Of a stretch of 64,000 bases of DNA, positions 57,646 to 64,000 are shown one piece after another. Position 1 is the stretch's first letter; each line of letters starts with the position of its first letter. Origin of the DNA: Pelecanus crispus (lineage: Eukaryota; Chordata; Aves; Pelecaniformes; Pelecanidae). Position numbers and translations under genes: made by a program. The stretch spans positions 127,392,309 to 127,456,308 of the forward strand of contig NC_134643.1 of NCBI RefSeq assembly GCF_030463565.1. Direction: 5' to 3'. The notes under the pieces were generated by a model that saw only the letters and a list, made by a program, of their open reading frames with translations, ran no database searches and was not told the DNA's origin.

Positions 57646-58070
57646 GGGGCCGGGGCCGCCGGGCTGCGGTTGAAGCGGGCCCGGCCGCGCCCCCCCCCCC
57701 CCTCCCCGAAGGGCCCTGGGCCGGTGTCCGTCTGGGCTGGCGCCCTGCCGCCGCCCGAGCGCAGGGGAGAGCGGAGCTCTGCCCCGCGGGGGTCCGGGAG
57801 CCGTGCCTCGGGGAGTGGAGACCGCCCGGGGGGGGACCGGGGCCTCTCCTGTGCCCGCCAAGACGGGCTTGTGCCTCGTCGGGAGTGTTGCATCCGTCGC
57901 AGTGCGCGTTGTGCTCGCCCAGTAGTTCAGCCAGGGGAATGACTGAAGCGTACTCGGCCTCCGTGTCCAGATGCGTGCCCAAATTTCCGAATTACACCCT
58001 CCTTCCATTCTGCAGCTTCGTCTGGCCGTCAGGCTGTCGTACTCAAACTTCTGAAGCAGTCTGAACCTTG

Positions 58071-61000
58071 CCAGAGTAAGCTCAGGGCAGGAGAAAGGCA
58101 GCTCAGCCAGTGGTTCAAGGAAACGGGGGCCACTGATGGATATTGAAGCACGTGGCTGCTCAAAAGATGGCAGTCTGGAAAAAAATGGCTGAAGGCAGAG
58201 AGGAGAGAAGGGCTTGCTGGGGCACGGCATTAACAGAAGTTTATGCAATTGTAGGGAAGATAAGCATGCTGCTTAGAGGCTAAAGGGTCTTCCTGCAATT
58301 AGTCATCGGTACAAAGGACGCTGTCAAGAAATCCAGATTGGACCTTTGTTATCGTGACTTCAAGTGCTGGAATAAATTGCTCAAAGGCAGGAAGGTGCAG
58401 GTTCTGAGGGAGTTAAATAAAAAAGTTGGATGAGCTGCAAAGAAAAAGATGCATTTTGATTAAAAGCAGAGTGAAGGGTAGGCCAATTCTTTCTGGTCAT
58501 TCTGGAATTAGGGGCCAAAAGCTGCAAATTTGAATGAAGCGAATTGGAGTTTTTGAAATGCAATAGTAATGCGTACGGAAGACTCTGATACTACATCCTG
58601 ATCAGCATTTGCAACAAAAGTGGCGTTCCAGTCTTGAAATCATTGCAGGAACGTGAACTTGCTCATTTTGTTGATGCAGAAAATAAAGACTGAGCACTCG
58701 GTGTATTACAAGTAAAATTCGTCTTTTAGATATTTTGGAATCCCCTGAAACGTTTACAAATATGCTTTATGTCACATAGTGCGCGCAGCCCCGGTTGTAG
58801 TCAATAGAACTATTTGGAAACACCAGCACTCGCTGCGTTGTGCCCTAGCACCGTGTAATTGAAACTTAACAGCAAGTCCCATTCTGAGGAAGTAAGCTGA
58901 ATGTTTTTCTGTCTGACTCCAAAAGAGTTTTAAAATGCATCTACTTTAAAAATGGAATGGTGATTCTAGTATCATTTCACTACTTTGACAACAGTTACAC
59001 CCAATGAAGGGAGTCTTGTTGCTTTCTGTGTCACCCCCTGGAATTCCTCAGTTGGTTTGAGCTGATTCAAAGACGAAGTGATCCGTCACAGGACAAGGAC
59101 AGTCCTCTTGGCACTGCTGTATGTCCTGCCATGTTCTTGCTGTATGTACTCTTGGGATGTAAAGCTCACCTGCTCTTCACTGCTCCTTACTGAGATGACA
59201 AAAGCTTTCTGCTAGTACTTCTGCCACGTACAGACAGATAAACTTCCCTTCTCTCCTTCCTTCTGCACTCCCCCACTTCCTTTCAAATTCACAATTGTGA
59301 TCCAGGTGCTAGAAGCAGAAATGCCTGACAAAGTCTGGGAAGATCTTGTTACCAGAGACCAGGTACTGCTGCTTAGCTTTGCCTTGCAGTGCATGTGCCC
59401 AGTAAGGTGTGTGTGTGTTAGAGGATGTACTTTCTTTGCCTCAGTTGTGCACTGTTGGTTGGCCTCCCACCTCAGCTTACCACTGCAGTTTAAACTCACT
59501 AAACCGGCAGGAGCCAAACCCTCCAAATAAAAGAGTGATTTCCTGCTCATGCAGTGAACAGAACTGGCTCACTGGGCGGTTCAATGAGTGCCAGAGCTAG
59601 CATGAGGGAGGATCAGGACTGCTGCAGTTGTAGCTTGGAGCAAGGGTGATGAAGGAGTGGGACAGCCCCTTTCAATAGCGGCGTGCTGCTAGGTCAGCTC
59701 AGTCACCTGGTGGGAACCTGCTGTGAGTCTTGACCTAGCCCAGGTCATCAAGGGAACTAAAACTGCAGCGGCCTGCAATGAGCTCTGACAAAATAGAAGT
59801 TCCTGGTGATTTTCATTCATCACTGAAAGCAGCCTGTAATGTGCGTTCACAGACTATATGCTTTACATAATAAGCAGAACAAAATTGCATTAATTTTTGC
59901 ATTAATGTTTTTGTTAAAGCCTCCAGCTAAAATACATTAAAATATGTTTTTCCTGACAAATTAAAGTCTGTTTTCGCAATTTGAAATGCACTGGGTTCTC
60001 ACTCCTTATCTTCTAAAGACCCCCATACGCTTTAGATTTCCCTTTGCTCTAGTTTGCAGTGCATGGTGTACTACTGAGAGCAAGAAACATTTTCCAGACC
60101 GTGGCTTTAACTTAGACGGTCTGTAAGTCAGTTGTTGTGCGGAAGTCTGCTGACCCTGGGATCCATGTTTCACAGACAAATAACTTGACCTGGAGATGCT
60201 ATTAGAAAACAAAACAAAACAGCTGCTCCCATGTTGGAAATACGCCTTTGTACATGACAAGCAGAAACCTCATGATGCCTCCAGCAAAAGTAGATGCCTA
60301 AAATAGCTCATTAAGAGTACAAGCTAAAAAAAAATTGCACAGAGTTCTGCTTTGTGGCTTCTGGAATCAGTACGGCGCTGGTAGCGGTTAGCTGGGTAGA
60401 GAGTGCTTGACTAGTAACACCTTTTCTCAGTTTTGTGAGACAGTAGTCTTAGAAGCAGGACGACGCCTTACAGGCCATGGAACTATTGAAAAATAAACCC
60501 ACTCATATCTTGCTCTTCATTTTCTCAGCAGTCCTCTGTACCGGGGGTGCCCCTTACACTGGGGACAGCGGAGTCGGTCCCCACCAGGGCTTTATAACCC
60601 CCTGCCTCTTCCGGAGTCCCATTGCCCTCCTGTGCTCAGCCTGGCCGTGCAGGTGCCCACCAGACCGGCACCGCGACGCACCAGAGCCTGAGGGTGCTGC
60701 GCCTGTACCGAACCCGTGGTGTGTCAGGGGGAGGGTATCTGTGCTTTGCACAGTAATAGCAGCCGGTCTTTTCACGTGTTTCGTCCTTCTACAGGTATCT
60801 AAGAGTGAATCGAGAAATGAAACAAAATGTCTTTTTGTGTGTGAGTTCATGAGATGTCAATGAGCCTGTAATTAACCCCGTGTCACAGAGCCATAATTTC
60901 ATCTACGTTAGAGGTGTTAGCAGTATTGCAACTGATTAGCTGAGAAGTGGGATATCTTCCCCTTGTGTCACTGTAGCCGAACCACTGCTGGAAGAAAGAG

Positions 61001-62800
61001 ATGCTGCAGTGCATCTGCCTAATGGAAGGGCAGCGGTGTGGACAGAGCCTACGGACACTGCAGGCCACTTCGTGGGGACCTGTCGCAGTGAGGATAAAAG
61101 GCTCCTTCTTAGCAACTCTGTTACTCAGTTTCTTCAAGTGGCTTCACCTGGCATACAGGGCCACACTCAGAAGAAAAAAAGGGACCTGGGGCAGAAACTA
61201 GGGAGTGTGAGAAGAGAGGGAGAGGGAAGATGACCCTTTGAAGTTAATGTTGACAGCACAGCTAGAAAGGTGGGATGGAAGACAGGAGCCAGAAAAATAA
61301 AGGAAATATTGAAGGAAAGGGTCTCCAGAGAAAAGCAGGAATCACAGGCAGAAGTCTGTGTAACTACTCATTATTGCATATTTTATTTTGCCCAAATCTA
61401 AATGAGGGCATTTGCAGGACACAGGACAGGGAAACACAGCTTGGATGTGTTCCCTGGCTTTCCACATACTCTCCACTGCTGCGGGCTTGTTCAGGTTAGT
61501 GACTTACTGCAGGTTACTTGCTGCCCCGAACTTGCTTAGGTCTAGTGGGTTAAATGCTGCCACGAAGCCTCCTCTGTTTTGGTCTGCCTTCTTAAGCCTG
61601 GTGTCATCACTGGATACCAGCTAACACATGGTGAGGAGAAAATGGCGCCACCCAGATTTGGTTTGGAGATAAAGAGGTAGGAAAAAAAAATGAGGCGGTA
61701 GGGAAGCAGCCAGTTTTAAGAGAGGCAGAGGAAGAAGGAAAGAGGAAGAAAAAATGGTTGTGAAACAAAAGACTGCAATGCTTGGGTATAGAAAAAAAGA
61801 GATTAAAACAAACACAGAAACACATCCCTGGGGGTCAGTACATAAAGTACTTAATGCATTCACTGGAAAATAGCACCTTCTTGTTGCCAGTGCCCAGAAC
61901 TCTGTGTTAATTAAGGAGGTACCTGGAGTTCCAGGCCAGTGCACAGGACTTGGTTTCTCAGGTTAAAGGGATTTTGCTAACGGTGCGTGTGTAGGGATAA
62001 TTAGTAACCTACAGCCAGCAAGCCCTTTGAACAATTTTACCAGCTCTCTGCTTGACGGCTGTTGGAACAAGGCACAAGCATGAGGAAAGAGAATCAATTT
62101 ACGGTGTAATGTCAAAAAATTAATCGGAGAAGTCAACTCACGTACATTAGAACAGAGCTGTAGCTAGTAATCTCATCTAATCTACTCCCATGCCTATACT
62201 TCACTGATCACCATGGTTATCTAAGCAGATCTTATCAAAGATCCTTAGCTATAGCAACCCCAGTAAATGCTACACAGCACAGCACAGTGAAGGGTGAGGT
62301 CTTTGTAGCCATAGTTGCCATATGGGTCTGGGGGAGGAGCGTATCTGGTGCAAACTGGCTGTGACTTTGTTTCACGTGTCAGGGTGACATACACAGGCAC
62401 GAAGGACCGTGCCACTGAGCGCGTGGGGACAGACCCTCTCTGAGTCCGCCAGGTCACTCACAGTTGAGCACTAATCACCATCAGTGGGGTAAGGGCACTG
62501 CTTTAATGCTGTGGGTTAAGGTAAATTTAACTAGTCTTGTATGAGGGGGTAGGGTGAAGGGCGAGGAAGAGGAGAGGGAACGCTGAGTCGAAGAACAGTA
62601 TTAGAGAAGCAACGGTGCAGAGACTGCAGGGCATGGATGAGAGATTTGGGTGTCTTATGGAAACTTTTCCTTGGAGAGTTTTTGAGATCCAACCTGTGAC
62701 TAGGAGCACTGCTGATGCATTAACTGTTGCTATTAGAGAGTGCCTTACAGTTGAAAAACAGGAAAATTAATAAAGCTGCAGGACTTTAAAGTTCAACACA
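58071..62800. other. U2AF1 upstream flank, no gene supported
   Basis: No exon with recognisable protein similarity, no RNA gene and no promoter-like island. A 128-codon plus-strand frame at 60477-60863 begins with a hydrophobic, signal-like stretch but has no recognised relative. In human, CRYAA lies upstream of U2AF1; its exons were not found here. Confidence 0.45.
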
Positions 62801-62839
62801 TTGTTTGATGTTGTATTTAGCACTTTGGGCCGGCAAGCT

Positions 62840-63020
62840 GCTGTGTGGTCTGGGGTCAAGACCCTCATTATGCTGGTTCCTTTATATGAAGGGACCTCTC
62901 TCCCTGCCCCGGGGAGCTTACAAGCTAGACAAAAATGCCATCCTCCTCCCTTTGCGGAGGAGGCACAGAAATCAGGTGATTTTCCCACAGCAAGGTAGAC
63001 AGGAGACGTTTGGAGTCAGG
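62840..63020 (+). repeat. Possible ancient amniote SINE/LINE tail
   Basis: The order GGGGAGCTTACAAGCTAGA, GCGGAGGAGGCACAGAAATC, AGGTGATTTTCCCACAGCAA resembles old amniote interspersed repeats with the ...cttacaatcta...gaggcacagag...ttgcccaaggtcacacagc... pattern. From memory; the subfamily is not assigned. Confidence 0.4.
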
Positions 63021-64000
63021 ATAAGAATTTAGGAACAGCCTTGGCGGTTCAGACAGAGGGTTCACCAAGCCCAGGCTCAGAGGGAGGGAGGTCTTACATC
63101 CAGCCCCTCCACCTCCAAACAGCGCTGTGAAGGCACCTCTCCACACTCGTGCTGCGCTCGCTCCGTCTCCTTGCTCACGCATGAAGCGGTGGGACCTCTT
63201 AGCTGGCAGTGAGGGTGAAGGACCCCGGCAAGGGGTGCAGACCTGGTCCCACGGGTCAGGGGGCAGAAGGGGGAACATTCTGCATGCAGCGGTGAGCAGT
63301 GGGGTGTTTGTGGCCTCCCCTCATTCATGCCAAGAGGGTGACCTCAGTGCACAAGTACCTCCAGTGCGTGAGGCTGCAGCCTCACTTCTGGCTCCTCCAG
63401 AATCGCTTTTTGAGGCTTGATTTTTTGCACCCCATCATTTACAGTCTCCTTATCCAGGTGCAAATCACTGGATTTCTCCCTGTTTTCTTTCACCACAGGT
63501 CTCTAGCCCTCCTCGGTTAGGCAGGGATTCCAGTTTTGTCCAGGACGTGCTAGCCTGACCCTGAAGAAAAGTCAGTAGAGGCAGTAGCGGTACTGACCTG
63601 GCAGGAGAGCACTTAGACCGTGAAGGTGGTTCTCCCAAGGTGAGCCTCATCCCTTGCCCTCCGGCTGTGCCGACCCCTGTGCTTTCCCCAAATGTGGGCA
63701 GCTCGGCAGCATCACTGTGCTGTGGCTGTGGGGGGATAGCATCCCTGTTGTTCCCCAGAAAAAGAAGGAGAAAACCCTTTTTCTTCCACTCTCAGTGCCT
63801 GCCCCTGTGAGTGTAATCCTGTCTCTCCTGTCTCAGACTTTCTCTCCCAGCCTTGTGAAGTGCTGCCCCAGGGCTGTCCATGATCCACCTTGCTCCTGTT
63901 GCACGCCCCAAAGGCCAAAAGGATTGAGTGGAAAGTAATTGAAATCCACCTGAGAAGCAAATCCAGCGGCTCATTTGAGGGAGACTCCTCTCTGTGCTGT
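63021..64000. other. Right edge, no feature supported
   Basis: Moderately GC-rich sequence with short frames on both strands, none matching a family I recognise. Neither splice structure nor repeat could be established. Confidence 0.4.

Larger units (their letters stand above)
56440..58070 (-). promoter_or_regulatory. U2AF1: CpG island spanning the U2AF1 start
   Basis: Very GC-rich from the first part of intron 1, across exon 1, to about 650 bp upstream. It has the character of a TATA-less housekeeping promoter. The intronic half carries many plus-strand G runs, so the U2AF1 transcript begins intron 1 with C-rich sequence. Confidence 0.9.

Noticed and set aside
56287-58248. 653-codon minus-strand open frame, with other 150-350-codon frames overlapping on both strands
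   Set aside because: It runs through the U2AF1 CpG island, where stop codons are rare by composition. It crosses the real exon 1 in another frame and consists of Pro/Arg/Gly/Ala low-complexity residues with no domain.

Overview
The window is vertebrate nuclear DNA and almost certainly avian. It has multi-exon GT-AG genes, short introns, CpG-island promoters, several 3' fragments of CR1 LINEs (recognised by their ORF2 tail and the ATTCTATG-type terminal repeat), and two solo LTRs of a bird ERV family. The CR1 and LTR types look more like a non-galliform bird than a chicken, but the species cannot be fixed from sequence alone.

Two protein-coding genes are present, both on the minus strand, in the order and orientation that I recall for human chromosome 21q22.3. 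CBS (cystathionine beta-synthase) occupies about 1.1-29.6 kb. Fifteen coding exons (21,898 down to 1,492) sum exactly to 551 codons plus a stop, with every splice phase compatible. Its probable promoter is a CpG island at about 29.0-30.35 kb, 7.5 kb upstream of the first coding exon, which implies a noncoding first exon. U2AF1 (U2AF35, the small subunit that recognises the 3' splice-site AG) occupies about 41.85-57.45 kb. Eight exon positions give 237 codons plus a stop. The third position is filled by either of two 67-nt mutually exclusive exons. Its promoter is a second CpG island with two NRF1-like palindromes, an ETS site, a CRE-like site and an inverted CCAAT box.

Layout: 1-1,085 is sequence beyond the CBS poly(A) site. 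CBS lies at 1,086-29,590, with CR1 copies at 10.0-10.5 and 14.0-14.8 kb and a solo LTR at 6,897-7,455. From 30.35 to 41.85 kb is intergenic, with a pile of three CR1 fragments of different ages at 33.1-36.2 kb and a foldback repeat at 37.8 kb. U2AF1 follows, with a second solo LTR at 43,351-43,944. From 57.7 to 64 kb is U2AF1 upstream sequence in which no gene could be supported.

CBS and U2AF1 are not functionally linked: one is a heme- and PLP-dependent enzyme of homocysteine removal, the other a splicing factor. No undescribed biological system could be demonstrated. The observations most worth following are the phase logic of the U2AF1 exon pair, where inclusion or skipping of both gives a stop; the solo LTR ending 35 bp from the CBS exon 13 splice acceptor; an overlapping upstream ATG at the CBS start; and the layered CR1 cluster.
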